A DNA stretch of 64,000 nt, from contig JAIUOT010000063.1 of assembly GCA_020161015.1 (NCBI GenBank), positions 49,392 through 113,391 of the forward strand. Reading direction: 5' to 3'. A program made the position numbers and the translations under genes. The notes beneath the pieces were generated by a model that saw only the letters and a list, made by a program, of their open reading frames with translations, did not search any database and was not told the DNA's origin. The stretch is from Actinomycetota bacterium. GTDB lineage: Bacteria > Actinomycetota > Actinomycetes > Propionibacteriales > Propionibacteriaceae. Positions 52,493-61,132 of this stretch are shown here, one piece after another. Numbering within the stretch: position 1 is the first letter of the stretch; each line of letters begins with the position of its first letter.

Positions 52493-53772
52493 AGCGAGGC
52501 CAGCTTCCGCAGGGCAGGGGCGACCACGCCGGCTCCGTGCCGGTACATCCGCCGCGCACCGGTCCGGACGGCGCTCCGCAGGAGCTGCGGCATGCCGTCG
52601 GCCTGCGCGAGCGGCGTCCCGTCGGTGGCCACGCCGTGGCGCGCCAGCAGCCCGGGCAGCATCGAGGTGGCGTTCGCCGGCGTGTAGTAGGGCCGGACGG
52701 CGGGCAGCGGTCCCCGGGAGAGGAGTTCGGCGACGCGCCCGGGCAACTGGTCGACGGTCGTGCCCAGGCCGTTGCGGCGTGCCCAGCGGGCGTCCGCCTC
52801 GGGCACCCTGCCGGCGTCGAGGTCGTCGAAGGAGGCCAGGCAGCCGGAGCCGAGGAAGTAGGCGTTGCCGAGCGACTCGCGGATGCCGAAGTCGGTGAGC
52901 ACCGCGGTCGGGATCCCGCGGTGGATCGCTTCGGCGGCAGCCGTGGAACTGACCGTCACCAGCAGGTCGGTGCGGTCCAGGGTGCGTCCCATGTCGCCGG
53001 TGACCACCGTCAGGTTGGACGGACGGGCGGCGCCGAGGGCCCGCACCAGCTCGTCGTAGGGGTGGGGTTCTGCGTGGGTGATGCGCTCCCCCGGCAGGGC
53101 TCGGAGCTTCACGACCACGTCCCGCTCGGGATGGTTGCGCGCGTGCCGCGCGAGCCGCTCAACCAGGTAGCGCCGCTGCCAGCGGCTCGCGGGGACCCCC
53201 GGCTGGCCGGCGAAGGTGACGGTGTAGCGGCCCGTCGCCGCGCGCGGGCCGGGGTCGCCCAGGAACGGCAGGCGGGTGAGCACGAGGGCGTCGTCGTCGG
53301 CTCCGGCCCCGCGCAGCACGGCGCGGAAGCGCTCGAGGTCGGCCGGGCTGTTCGCGGCGACAAGGTCGGCGCCCGCGCGCAGCAGGAGGCCCTCGGCGAC
53401 CTTCTCGTAGACGACGCCGACGTAGCCGGTCACCAGCAGCGGTCGCCGCGGCAGCCCGGCTGCGGCGATGAGGTGCAGCATGGCCTGCACCCCTCCGCCG
53501 GGCAGGGAGAGGACGAGCACGTCGGGGGCGTCCGTGACGAGCGCCCGGAGGAGTTCCGCGGGGGTGACGGTGCGCACGCGCGCCGGATCCATGCCGGCGT
53601 CCCGGAGCTGTCGCGGGCTGGGCGGCGCCTCCGTCACGGCCACCTGGTAGCCGACGACGGGCCGGGACGGTGCCAGGCGCCGGGCGAGGTGCACGCCCCA
53701 CTTCCAGCGGCTGTCGCTGTCGGCCAGCACGGCGACCGTGCGGGCCTGCCGGGGAGTGGGTTCGGTGGTCAC
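52489..53772 (-). CDS. DUF6716-type putative glycosyltransferase
   Basis: The 427-aa protein begins VAVLADSDSRWKWGVHLARR (residues ~13-32), has LLVTGYVGVVYEKVAEGLLL near residue 135, and a second half resembling a GT-B C-domain (LVTVSSTAAAEAIHRGIPTA, ~288-307). Homologues of this pattern are known as DUF6716 putative glycosyltransferases linked to sialic acid loci. It is the first gene of the nonulosonate operon and likely builds or modifies the acceptor. Start is a GTG with TAGCTT 6 nt upstream (leaderless). Confidence 0.75.
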   Translation of the reverse strand: MTTEPTPRQARTVAVLADSDSRWKWGVHLARRLAPSRPVVGYQVAVTEAPPSPRQLRDAGMDPARVRTVTPAELLRALVTDAPDVLVLSLPGGGVQAMLHLIAAAGLPRRPLLVTGYVGVVYEKVAEGLLLRAGADLVAANSPADLERFRAVLRGAGADDDALVLTRLPFLGDPGPRAATGRYTVTFAGQPGVPASRWQRRYLVERLARHARNHPERDVVVKLRALPGERITHAEPHPYDELVRALGAARPSNLTVVTGDMGRTLDRTDLLVTVSSTAAAEAIHRGIPTAVLTDFGIRESLGNAYFLGSGCLASFDDLDAGRVPEADARWARRNGLGTTVDQLPGRVAELLSRGPLPAVRPYYTPANATSMLPGLLARHGVATDGTPLAQADGMPQLLRSAVRTGARRMYRHGAGVVAPALRKLASL

Positions 53773-53778
53773 ACCAGC

Positions 53779-53784
53779 AAGCTA
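53779..53784 (-). promoter_or_regulatory. -10 (TAGCTT) of the nonulosonate operon
   Basis: On the minus strand TAGCTT is followed by 6 nt and the GTG at 53772, with no Shine-Dalgarno. It would drive all four genes DUF6716-neuA-neuB-polysialyltransferase-like. Confidence 0.5.
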
Positions 53785-54017
53785 GGCAGCCAGAGCGGCC
53801 GTCCGATCAACCCCGGTGGACGAGTCGGTGAACGTCATGCGAACACCGTGGGCGCGCGCCCGGTGCGCACGGTGTGGGGCGACGGCTCGCCGGCCCGGAC
53901 GCGACGACGGCACGGCGTCCGGTCCGGGCGCGGTGGGCGGGGCCGGGCGGCGCCCGGCGGAAGCGGAACTTGGCTACGCTGTGCCCGACATCGGGCGCGG
54001 CGCGTGCAGGGGGATGG

Positions 54018-55484
54018 GTGGACGCCACCAGCGAATGGACGTTGTGGGCGATCCTGATCGCCGCCCTCGTCGACCTGGCCATCCGGATCGCCGCCATCAT
54101 CGTCGTCCCGCGGAGACGGCGTCCGACCGCGGCGATGGCGTGGCTGCTGGCGATCTACTTCATCCCCTGGATCGGGGTGTTCCTGTTCCTGATGATCGGC
54201 AGCCCGCGCCTTCCGCGCGCGCGGCGCCGCAAGCAGGACGAGATCAACGCCTACATCCGCGACGCCACGCTGCACCGGGAACTCGGCAACCCGGGCACCG
54301 ACGCGCCGGACTGGTTCAGCTCGCTGGTGACCCTGAACCGCAACCTCGGCGCCCTGCCGCTCACCGGTGGCAACGCCGCCCGGCTGTACCCCGGCTACGA
54401 GGACAGCATCGAGGCCATGGCGGAGGCGGTGCGCGGGGCCACCTCCTACGTCCACGTCGAGTTCTACATCCTCCAGGCCGATGCCACGACCGAGGTGTTC
54501 TTCCGGGCCCTGGAGGAGGCGGCCGCGCGCGGGGTGACCGTCCGGGTCCTGCTCGACCACTGGGCCAACCGCAGCAAGCCGTACTACCGGCAGACCCGCC
54601 GGCGGCTGGACGCCATGGGGGCGGCGTGGCACCTGATGCTGCCGGTGCAGCCGCTGAAGGGGAAGTACCAGCGTCCGGACCTGCGCAACCACCGCAAGCT
54701 GCTGGTCGTCGACGGCCGGGTGGCCTTCACCGGCTCGCAGAACCTGACCGACTCCACCTACAACCTCCCCGTCAACATCCGCCGCGGCCTGCACTGGGTG
54801 GACCTGATGGTGCGGGTGGAAGGCCCCGTCGTCTCCGGGGTGAACGCGGTGTTCCTCGGCGACTGGTACAGCGAGACCGACGAGGTGCTGGTCGAGGCGC
54901 TGGGGCCCGCGGGGAGTGTGGAGTGCCCCGGCACCCTCGAGGCGCAGATCGTGCCGTCGGGGCCGGGCTTCGAGTTCCAGAACAACCTGAAGCTGTTCAT
55001 GGGCCTGCTGTACGCGGCGCAGGAGCGGATCATCATCGTCTCGCCGTACTTCATCCCGGACGAGGGCCTGCTGCTGGCGATCACGACCGCCTGCCAGCGC
55101 GGCCTGCGCGTGGAGCTGTTCGTCTCCGAGGAGGGCGACCAGGCGATGGTCTATCACGCCCAGCGCAGCTACTACGAGGACCTGCTGCGGGCCGGGGTGA
55201 GGATCTGGATGTACGAGCGGCCGTTCATCCTGCACTCCAAGTCGATGACCATCGACGACCACGTGGCGATCATCGGCTCGAGCAACATGGACATGCGCTC
55301 GTTCGGCCTGAACCAGGAGATCTCGATGCTGGTGCGCGGCGAGGAGTTCGTCACCCAGCTGCGGGCGGTCGAGGACGACTACCGTGCGGCCTCCCGCGAG
55401 CTCACCCTCGAGGAGTGGCTGCGCCAGCCGCTCCGCTCGACCGTGCTCGACAACCTCGCCCGGCTGACGTCGGCGTTGCAGTAG
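54018..55484 (+). CDS. cls: Cardiolipin synthase (phospholipase D family)
   Basis: The protein (about 488 aa) has two N-terminal transmembrane helices (WAILIAALVDLAIRIAAIIV and MAWLLAIYFIPWIGVFLFLM), then two PLD domains. The first HKD motif is NHRKLLVVDGRVAFTGSQN (residues ~222-240) and the second HSKSMTIDDHVAIIGSSNMD (~406-425). It makes cardiolipin from two phosphatidylglycerols or a CDP-DAG substrate at the membrane. The true start is the GTG at 54018 with GGGGGA upstream. The long frame before it is low-complexity. A TTGGCT/TACGCT pair around 53951-53980 is a possible promoter. Confidence 0.92.
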   Translation: MDATSEWTLWAILIAALVDLAIRIAAIIVVPRRRRPTAAMAWLLAIYFIPWIGVFLFLMIGSPRLPRARRRKQDEINAYIRDATLHRELGNPGTDAPDWFSSLVTLNRNLGALPLTGGNAARLYPGYEDSIEAMAEAVRGATSYVHVEFYILQADATTEVFFRALEEAAARGVTVRVLLDHWANRSKPYYRQTRRRLDAMGAAWHLMLPVQPLKGKYQRPDLRNHRKLLVVDGRVAFTGSQNLTDSTYNLPVNIRRGLHWVDLMVRVEGPVVSGVNAVFLGDWYSETDEVLVEALGPAGSVECPGTLEAQIVPSGPGFEFQNNLKLFMGLLYAAQERIIIVSPYFIPDEGLLLAITTACQRGLRVELFVSEEGDQAMVYHAQRSYYEDLLRAGVRIWMYERPFILHSKSMTIDDHVAIIGSSNMDMRSFGLNQEISMLVRGEEFVTQLRAVEDDYRAASRELTLEEWLRQPLRSTVLDNLARLTSALQ

Positions 55485-55524
55485 CTTCTCGCTCCCCCGG
55501 GCTCGTGCCGACGGCCGAGCGCCG

Positions 55525-56913
55525 CTACGGCGTGGACTGCGCGAAGACCAGCGTGGCGTGGGCTGCGGCATCGGCCATCAGGCCGAGCATGGCGGGATCG
55601 ATGTTGCCGGTGCGGTCGCAGGCCCGGTGGTAGCACGGGTCGGCGTCCTCGTCCGCTCCGGTGAACAGCCCGCCGGCGGCGATCCCCGCGGCCAGGAAGG
55701 ACGCGTGGTCGCTCGCACGGAAGGTGACCGTCCCCGGCGTCACGCCCTGCGAGGCCAGGAAGCCGGCCAGCACTGCCTGGGCGTTCCCCGACCCGTCGGG
55801 CCAGCCGGAACCGGGTTCGCCGCCCCCGTATACGGACGCCGCAGGCGTGGGCGAGCCGATCATGTCGAGGTTGAGGTAGAGCAGCGTCCGGCGGCGTTCC
55901 TCCTCGCCGAGCCGGGCGATGTAGTGCTCCGAGCCGTGCAGCCCGTCCTCCTCCCCGCCCCAGAAGGCGAACCGCACCCGGTTCTGCGGCTGGACGCCGA
56001 GCCGTCCGAACGCCAGCGCCGTCTCCAGCACCGCCGCCACCCCGGAGCCGTTGTCGTTGATGCCCGGCCCCTCGGGGACGCTGTCCAGGTGCGCCCCGAG
56101 CACCACCGTGCGGTCGGCCCGGCCGGCAGGGGTGTCGGCGATGAGGTTCTCCGTGGTCACCCGGGTCACGGTGGCCTCGACGGCCAGCGCGAGGGTCGTG
56201 CCGGGCGCGTCCGCCCACGCGGCACCGAGCTCGAACGTCGTCGCGACGACGGGTATCCCGGCCCGGGAGCCCAGGGTGCCGGCGAACAGGTCCGTCCGGC
56301 CCGGGCCGTTGCCCTGGTTGAGCACGACCACGCCGCCGGCCCCCGCCGCGGTCGCGTGGTCGACCTTCGTCGCGAACGGGCAGGTGCCCCGCTGCACGAG
56401 CGCGATGGCGCCCCGGGGGAAGCCCGTGAAGTCGGACGCCTCGCACCCGCTGGTCGTCGCCCGGTCGCCGGAGAGCGCGAGGTCGACGGCCACGACCCGC
56501 GCCGTGACCGAGCCGTCACCGGAGTGGGCCAGCGGACGGAAGTCGCGTCCGACGGCGTAGGTGGTGGGGGTCGGCGCCGTGCGCCGCAGCGTGGCCCGGG
56601 TGAGGTCAGTGCGGTCGTAGCTGAACGGCTGGCGGCTGGTCTCGTAGCCCGCGCCCTCGAGCTGGGCCTCCACGTAGTCCACCGACGCGGCGTAGCCGGC
56701 GGTACCGGCGGCGCGGTTGCCGCCGTGGGCGTCCGCGATCCGCTGGAGCGCGTCGAGATGGGCGGTGAGGGCCTGCGGCGTCACGGCGTCCCGCAGCTGC
56801 CCGGAGTCGACCGTCGCCGGACGCGCGTCCCGGCTGAGGAGCACCACGCCGGCGACCGCCACCAGGACCACGGCGACGGTCAGGATCACCCACGGGCGGA
56901 GGAGGCGCCTCAC
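55525..56913 (-). CDS. M28 family zinc aminopeptidase with PA domain
   Basis: The protein (about 462 aa) is secreted or membrane-anchored: a hydrophobic helix WVILTVAVVLVAVAGVVLL (residues ~10-28) forms a signal. A PA insert (GFPRGAIALVQRGTCPFATK) lies inside the M28 catalytic domain. Zinc ligands are visible: LGAHLDSV (His/Asp), GINDNGSGVAAVLE (bridging Asp), FWGGEEDGLHGSEHY (Glu), LNLDMIGSP (Asp) and SDHASFLAAGIAAG (His). It trims N-terminal residues from peptides outside the cell. The GTG start has TAGCGT 7 nt upstream. It is convergent with cls. Confidence 0.9.
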   Translation of the reverse strand: MRRLLRPWVILTVAVVLVAVAGVVLLSRDARPATVDSGQLRDAVTPQALTAHLDALQRIADAHGGNRAAGTAGYAASVDYVEAQLEGAGYETSRQPFSYDRTDLTRATLRRTAPTPTTYAVGRDFRPLAHSGDGSVTARVVAVDLALSGDRATTSGCEASDFTGFPRGAIALVQRGTCPFATKVDHATAAGAGGVVVLNQGNGPGRTDLFAGTLGSRAGIPVVATTFELGAAWADAPGTTLALAVEATVTRVTTENLIADTPAGRADRTVVLGAHLDSVPEGPGINDNGSGVAAVLETALAFGRLGVQPQNRVRFAFWGGEEDGLHGSEHYIARLGEEERRRTLLYLNLDMIGSPTPAASVYGGGEPGSGWPDGSGNAQAVLAGFLASQGVTPGTVTFRASDHASFLAAGIAAGGLFTGADEDADPCYHRACDRTGNIDPAMLGLMADAAAHATLVFAQSTP

Positions 56914-56920
56914 CCCCACG

Positions 56921-56926
56921 ACGCTA
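56921..56926 (-). promoter_or_regulatory. -10 (TAGCGT) of the M28 peptidase gene
   Basis: On the minus strand TAGCGT is followed by 7 nt and the GTG at 56913, with no Shine-Dalgarno. The divergent DHFR-like gene uses TACAGT (56953-56958) plus a GGAGGAG site. Confidence 0.45.
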
Positions 56927-56986
56927 CCCGTGACCACCACGGGCCCGGCGGGTACAGTCGCTGGCCTGCGACGACGGAGGAGCGCG

Positions 56987-57616
56987 ATGTCCCTGACAAG
57001 GGTGCACAACCTGTCCATCTCCCTCGACGGCTTCGCCACGGGTGAGCCGCAGTCGGCCGAGGCGCCGTTCGGCCACGCCGGCCAGCGCCTGCACGAGTGG
57101 ATGTTCGCCACCCGGTTCTGGGACCCGGCCGGCTCCGCGGGCGTGGACGACGCGTTCGCCCAGCAGCACGGGATCGGGATCGGCGCAGAGATCATGGGCG
57201 CGAACAAGTTCGGCCCGCCGGGCTGGCAGGACGACCCCGGCTGGACGGGCTGGTGGGGCGAGAACCCCCCGTTCCACACACCGGTCTTCGTGCTCACCCA
57301 CCGTCCCGGCCCGCCGATCGAGCGGGAGGGTGGCACGGTCTTCCACTTCCTCGAGGCCACCCCGTCCGAGGCGCTGGAGATCGCGCGGGACGCCGCCGCC
57401 GGGCAGGACGTCCGGATCGGCGGCGGGCCGAGCGTGGTGCGCGACTTCCTCGCCGCGGGCCTGGTCGACCACCTGCACGTCGTGCAGGTGCCGATCCTCC
57501 TGGGACGCGGCGTCCGGCTCTGGGACGGGCTGGAGGGGGTGGAGGACGGCTACGAGGTCGAGGCGGTCTCCTCCCCCAGCGGCGTCACCCACCTCACCTT
57601 CACGAGGAAGGCCTGA
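56987..57616 (+). CDS. Dihydrofolate reductase family protein, copy 2
   Basis: The 209-aa protein starts RVHNLSISLDGFATGEPQSA (residues ~5-24) and has IMGANKFGPPGW (~70), RIGGGPSVVRDFLAAGLVDH and PILLGRGVRLWDGLEG at the C-terminus. It shares the RibD_C fold with the copy at 12492 but differs in the middle (a WWGENPPFHTPVFVLTH insert). Reductase substrate is unknown. GGAGGAG precedes the ATG with proper spacing. It overlaps the 3' end of the convergent GNAT gene by 17 bp. Confidence 0.88.
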   Translation: MSLTRVHNLSISLDGFATGEPQSAEAPFGHAGQRLHEWMFATRFWDPAGSAGVDDAFAQQHGIGIGAEIMGANKFGPPGWQDDPGWTGWWGENPPFHTPVFVLTHRPGPPIEREGGTVFHFLEATPSEALEIARDAAAGQDVRIGGGPSVVRDFLAAGLVDHLHVVQVPILLGRGVRLWDGLEGVEDGYEVEAVSSPSGVTHLTFTRKA

Positions 57617-58130
57617 GCGCGTCCGGCTCCTCAGGGTCGGGGAGGTCGGGCAGCGCGAGCCACTCCTGCCAGGTCAGGTCGCGGCCGATCAGGCGGACGG
57701 CCCGGAACGGCCAGGACGCGGCGAGCCACCGGGGCACCAGGCGATCCAGCTCGTCCTCCAGCCCGCTGCCGACGTACTCGTCGCGCACCCACCACGACAC
57801 CTCGGCGTCGGCGCCCACCTTCTCCGGCGGGTCGATGTAGACGCAGCCGACCAGCTCGGTCTCCTCCTTATCGAACAGGGCGTAGTTGAACGACTCGTGC
57901 GCCTCGATCTCGCGCTCGTGGCGCGCCAGGTCCTCCCGGTCCTGCTCGGCCGTCATGGTTGCCGGCGGCCAGCCCCAGGCCGGCCCGAAGATCGTCCACA
58001 GGCGCGGTTGGGAGCCCATCACCGCGGGCATGTCGAGCTCGACGTCAGTGGCCCTGATCGGCCGCAGGTGGTACCCGGGGCCCACCTCGACGCGCAGCGG
58101 GTGGTCGAAGTCGTCCGGCAGCCAGGCCAT
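57600..58130 (-). CDS. GNAT-like N-acetyltransferase
   Basis: The 176-aa protein has YHLRPIRATDVELDMPAVMG near the N-terminus, a central NYALFDKEETELVGCVYIDP (residues ~80-99), and VSWWVRDEYVGSGLEDELD, the region corresponding to the acetyl-CoA loop, although the usual RGxGxG/A signature is YVGSGL. It may acetylate a small molecule or protein. GGAGGAACCCC is the ribosome site before the ATG. It follows the DUF1905 gene after 13 bp on the same strand. Confidence 0.7.
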   Translation of the reverse strand: MAWLPDDFDHPLRVEVGPGYHLRPIRATDVELDMPAVMGSQPRLWTIFGPAWGWPPATMTAEQDREDLARHEREIEAHESFNYALFDKEETELVGCVYIDPPEKVGADAEVSWWVRDEYVGSGLEDELDRLVPRWLAASWPFRAVRLIGRDLTWQEWLALPDLPDPEEPDALRPSS

Positions 58131-58143
58131 GGGGTTCCTCCGC

Positions 58144-58581
58144 TCAGCCGATGAGCTTGGTGATGGTCGCGTCGATGCGCCGCCGACGCGTGTCGGCGCT
58201 CTTGGCCGCGGCGACGGCGTCCGCGTGCTGCCGCTGGTGGCTGTAGCTGAGGCGCTCCCACGCCGCGGCCGCCTCCGGGTGGGCGGCCAGAGCGGACGCG
58301 AGGTCCTCCGGCACCTCCACGGTGCGGGGGGCGGTGTCGAGTTCCACCACCACCGTGTGCACCTCTCCGGCGGCGATGCCGGCCGCCTGGCGCACCGCGG
58401 CGCTGGCCCCCAGCCACGACTGTCCGCCCATTGGCGCGATGCTCGTGCGCCAGGTGTGGCCGTTCACCGTCGCGGCCACCTTGGGACGGCGTCCCCCGCC
58501 CAGCGCCTCGACGACCGCGTCAGGGACGACGAAGCCGGTGGTCGTGCCGCCGGTCGCCTGCAGTTCCGTGGTGAATTCCAT
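58144..58581 (-). CDS. DUF1905/YdeI (OmpD-associated) family protein
   Basis: The 145-aa protein has an N-terminal DUF1905 beta-barrel (FTTELQATGGTTTGFVVPDA, residues ~3-22, and VAATVNGHTWRTSIAPMGGQ) and a C-terminal Bacteriocin-protection/YdeI segment (HPEAAAAWERLSYSHQRQHA). Function of the family is unknown. The C-terminal motif is linked to bacteriocin resistance in a few reports. The likely ATG is at 58581, as the longer frame reads into the SDR gene. It starts 32 bp after the SDR stop codon. Confidence 0.8.
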   Translation of the reverse strand: MEFTTELQATGGTTTGFVVPDAVVEALGGGRRPKVAATVNGHTWRTSIAPMGGQSWLGASAAVRQAAGIAAGEVHTVVVELDTAPRTVEVPEDLASALAAHPEAAAAWERLSYSHQRQHADAVAAAKSADTRRRRIDATITKLIG

Positions 58582-58613
58582 GCCGGAAGTGTGCCGCACG
58601 GCCCCGCGGCGGG

Positions 58614-59375
58614 CTACCAGCAGCAGTAGCCGCCGTCGACGAGCAGGTCGACCCCGGTGATGTAGCCGGCCGCCGGGCCGAGCAGGAACAGGACGGGGCC
58701 GGCGATCTCCTCGGGCTCGGCGAGACGGCCCAGGGGTGTGGTGTCGGCGAACTCCGCCACCAGATCGGCCACCTCCGGCCGCCGGTTCATCGGCGTCAGG
58801 GTGTAGCCGGGGCTGACCGCGTTCACCCGGAGGCCGAGCGGCGCCCACTCCACCGCCAGCGACTTCGTGAGGTGCACGACCGCGGCCTTGCTCGCGTTGT
58901 ACTGGGCCTGGGTGAGGTTGCGGTTGGCGATCGTGGCCGAGATCGAGGCGATGTTCACGATCGCACCGCGTCCGTGCGCGCGCATGGCGCGTGCCTCGGC
59001 CTGGCAGGAGAAGAAGACGCCGGTGAGGTTGGTGTCGAGAACCGCCTGCCACTGCCCGGGCGTCAGTTCCAGCGCCGGCGTGCCCGCCCCGACCCCGGCG
59101 TTGTTGACCGCCAGGCCGAGCGGGCCGAACGCCTGCTCCACCGCGTCGACGGCGGCGGTCGCCTGCGCGGGATCGGTGACGTCCCACTCGACGGCGATCG
59201 CGCGTCCTCCGGCGTTCCGGATCCGGTCGACGGTCTCGGCGCACCGCGTGGCGTTCCGTGCCCCGCACCCGACGGCCACTCCGCCCCGTCCGAGCGCGAG
59301 GGCGATGGACTGCCCGATGCCGCTGGACGCGCCCGTCACCAGCGCCACCTCGCCGTCGAGGCCGAAGTCGATCAT
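58614..59375 (-). CDS. SDR family oxidoreductase (gluconate/3-oxoacyl reductase-like)
   Basis: The 253-aa classical SDR has TGASSGIGQSIALALGRGG (residues ~14-32), NNAGVGAG, catalytic SerTyrLys in NIASISATIAN, YNASKAAV and LVDGGYCCW at the C-terminus. Tandem features fit gluconate 5-dehydrogenase or fabG-like polyol reductases. Substrate is uncertain. ATG at 59375 follows GGGGCA. It is 7 bp downstream of a small membrane protein on the same strand, so it may belong to an operon from 59772 to 57600. Confidence 0.88.
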   Translation of the reverse strand: MIDFGLDGEVALVTGASSGIGQSIALALGRGGVAVGCGARNATRCAETVDRIRNAGGRAIAVEWDVTDPAQATAAVDAVEQAFGPLGLAVNNAGVGAGTPALELTPGQWQAVLDTNLTGVFFSCQAEARAMRAHGRGAIVNIASISATIANRNLTQAQYNASKAAVVHLTKSLAVEWAPLGLRVNAVSPGYTLTPMNRRPEVADLVAEFADTTPLGRLAEPEEIAGPVLFLLGPAAGYITGVDLLVDGGYCCW

Positions 59376-59382
59376 TGCCCCA

Positions 59383-59772
59383 TCATGCCCGCACGAGGGG
59401 ACGGAGTCCCGCGACCGGCCGGGGCGAGCCCGCCGGCGCCTCTTCGGCCGCCATCCGGGGCGACCCCTGGGACGCGTCGACTCCCATCATCGCGAACGCG
59501 GCCACCGCGGTCACCGCCACCCAGACCCGCGCCTTGCGGCGGAAGCCCGCCCACGTGCCGGACGTCGCGCCGAGGTAGATCGCGCCCGCGAGGGCGAGCA
59601 GCGCCCCTCCGGCCCACGAGGGCTCGACGTCCTCGGCAGCGGTGAACACGACCGTGGCCATCCACTGGGCCGCGGCCGCGGCGAGCCCGAGGACGAGGAA
59701 CGCCGCGCCGGCGATCCGCCACCGGGGCACGGGAGCATCCGCCCCTGGCCGGAGCGAAGGACGTTCGGTCAT
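59383..59772 (-). CDS. Small membrane protein of unknown function
   Basis: The protein (about 129 aa) has three hydrophobic segments (RIAGAAFLVLGLAAAAAQWM, then SWAGGALLALAGAIYLGA and WVAVTAVAAFAMMGVDA). The true ATG is 59772 (MTERPSLRPG). An upstream GTG only adds nine residues. I do not recognise the family. It precedes the SDR gene by 7 bp. Confidence 0.65.
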   Translation of the reverse strand: MTERPSLRPGADAPVPRWRIAGAAFLVLGLAAAAAQWMATVVFTAAEDVEPSWAGGALLALAGAIYLGATSGTWAGFRRKARVWVAVTAVAAFAMMGVDASQGSPRMAAEEAPAGSPRPVAGLRPLVRA

Positions 59773-59806
59773 CCCTCGAGGATCGGCGAGGATCCTCAAG
59801 GCGCCG

Positions 59807-61084
59807 TCAAGATCGGGTCTTCGCGGGGTCTGGAGCGACGGCGATGTCGAGTTCGTTGCCCTCGGGGTCGGCGAGCGTCCACCACGAGGGCGCCTCGGCG
59901 TCGCTGACCACGTGGCCTCCGGCGGCCACGGCGGCCGCCACCCGGGCCTGCGCCTGGTCGGCCGGCACGAACAGGTCGAGGTGGATGCGGTTGCGCTGCG
60001 CGCGCGGCGCGTCCATCTGCTGGAAGAACACCGGCGGGTTCAGCCGGCGCGGGTCGTAGAGGTCGTGCAGGCCGGGACGGGGGTCGTCGACGTAACCCAG
60101 CGCCGCCCGCCAGAAGTCCTTGACCGGTTCGATGTCGAGCGCGTCGATGCCGAGCTGGACATCGCGCACCCCGGCCGGGTCGGCGGTGAGTCCGAGCCCC
60201 CTCGCGGCGGACTGCACGGCGCGCGCCAGGGCGACGAACCCTTCCGCCTCGTGCTGGTCCTTGCCCCCGTCGACGGTCACGCCCCGGTAGCGCAGATCGA
60301 CCATCAACGGCAGGCCGGCGTCGTCGGCGAGCCCCGCGACGGCCTCCAGCAGCTCGACGCCCTGGACGAACGAGCGCGTCGGGTAGTGGACCGCCGCGGT
60401 GAGCATCGTCCGCCAGTCGCTCGCACCCGGGTCGGCGAACGTCCCGTGCTCCGCGGCGAGCGGGAACACGTCGGCCTCGTTGCCCTCGGCATCGGCGACG
60501 GTGCGCCACCACTGGTTCTCGTAGGTGATCCGCCCGCCGGCGGCCAACAGCGCCTCGGTCGTGCCGGGCACCAGCTCCCACGGCGTGCCCGCGTCGAGGT
60601 GGAGGCGGTTGCGCAGCGGGCGGGGCGCGTCCATGGCCTGGAACCAGAGCCGTGGCTGGCGGCCCAGCGGGTCGGCGAGCACGTCGTCCGCGTCGCGGTC
60701 GAAGCGGAGGGCCGCCTGCCAGAACGGCACGAGCGCAGCCGTGTCCGTGGCGTCGATCGCGACCTGCAGGCGTTGCACCGCGGTCGGATCGGCGCGCAGG
60801 CCGAGCTCCGCGGCAGCCGCCGAGATCCCGCGGGCGAGGGCGACGTCCCGCTCGGTGAGGGCGGCGACGTCGTGGCTGAACAGCCGCAGGTGGACGCCGT
60901 CACGACGCAGGTCGACGTCCGGATGGTGTCCGGCGGCCTCAGCGAGTTCGGCCACCCGCCGCACCAGCCCGGCACCCGCTCGATGGGAAGAGGTAGCGAA
61001 CCAGGCGTCGGCGCCCGCGTTCAGGGCCCGCCAATCGCCGGTTCCGCCGGCGTCCTCGAACTGCTGTGGGGTCAGGATCGTCAT
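59807..61084 (-). CDS. PCD-VOC-PCD-VOC fusion protein
   Basis: The 425-aa protein is two repeats of a pterin-carbinolamine-dehydratase-like domain (DCoH) plus a glyoxalase/VOC domain. PCD1 spans ~1-97 and has the GHHPDVDLRRDGVHLRLFSH core with the tandem catalytic His. VOC1 (~105-220) contains LQVAIDATDTAALVPFWQAA. PCD2 (~223-310) has DAGLPLMVDLRYRGVTV without the two His. VOC2 (~315-425) contains VQLGIDALDIEPVKDFWRAA. Each VOC unit ends with an ADAEGNEADV or ADPEGNELDI box with the Glu metal ligand. A PCD-VOC pair is a known actinobacterial architecture. The duplicated form with a degraded PCD2 is unusual. Confidence 0.86.
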   Translation of the reverse strand: MTILTPQQFEDAGGTGDWRALNAGADAWFATSSHRAGAGLVRRVAELAEAAGHHPDVDLRRDGVHLRLFSHDVAALTERDVALARGISAAAAELGLRADPTAVQRLQVAIDATDTAALVPFWQAALRFDRDADDVLADPLGRQPRLWFQAMDAPRPLRNRLHLDAGTPWELVPGTTEALLAAGGRITYENQWWRTVADAEGNEADVFPLAAEHGTFADPGASDWRTMLTAAVHYPTRSFVQGVELLEAVAGLADDAGLPLMVDLRYRGVTVDGGKDQHEAEGFVALARAVQSAARGLGLTADPAGVRDVQLGIDALDIEPVKDFWRAALGYVDDPRPGLHDLYDPRRLNPPVFFQQMDAPRAQRNRIHLDLFVPADQAQARVAAAVAAGGHVVSDAEAPSWWTLADPEGNELDIAVAPDPAKTRS

Positions 61085-61132
61085 GACTCATCGTGCCATC
61101 GCGCGTCCCGTCCGCCCAGAGGCGGCGAGTGC

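Noticed and set aside
54018..55571. Minus-strand 578-codon frame over cls
   Set aside because: No domain, Gln/His/Val-rich composition, and it covers a gene with two HKD motifs.
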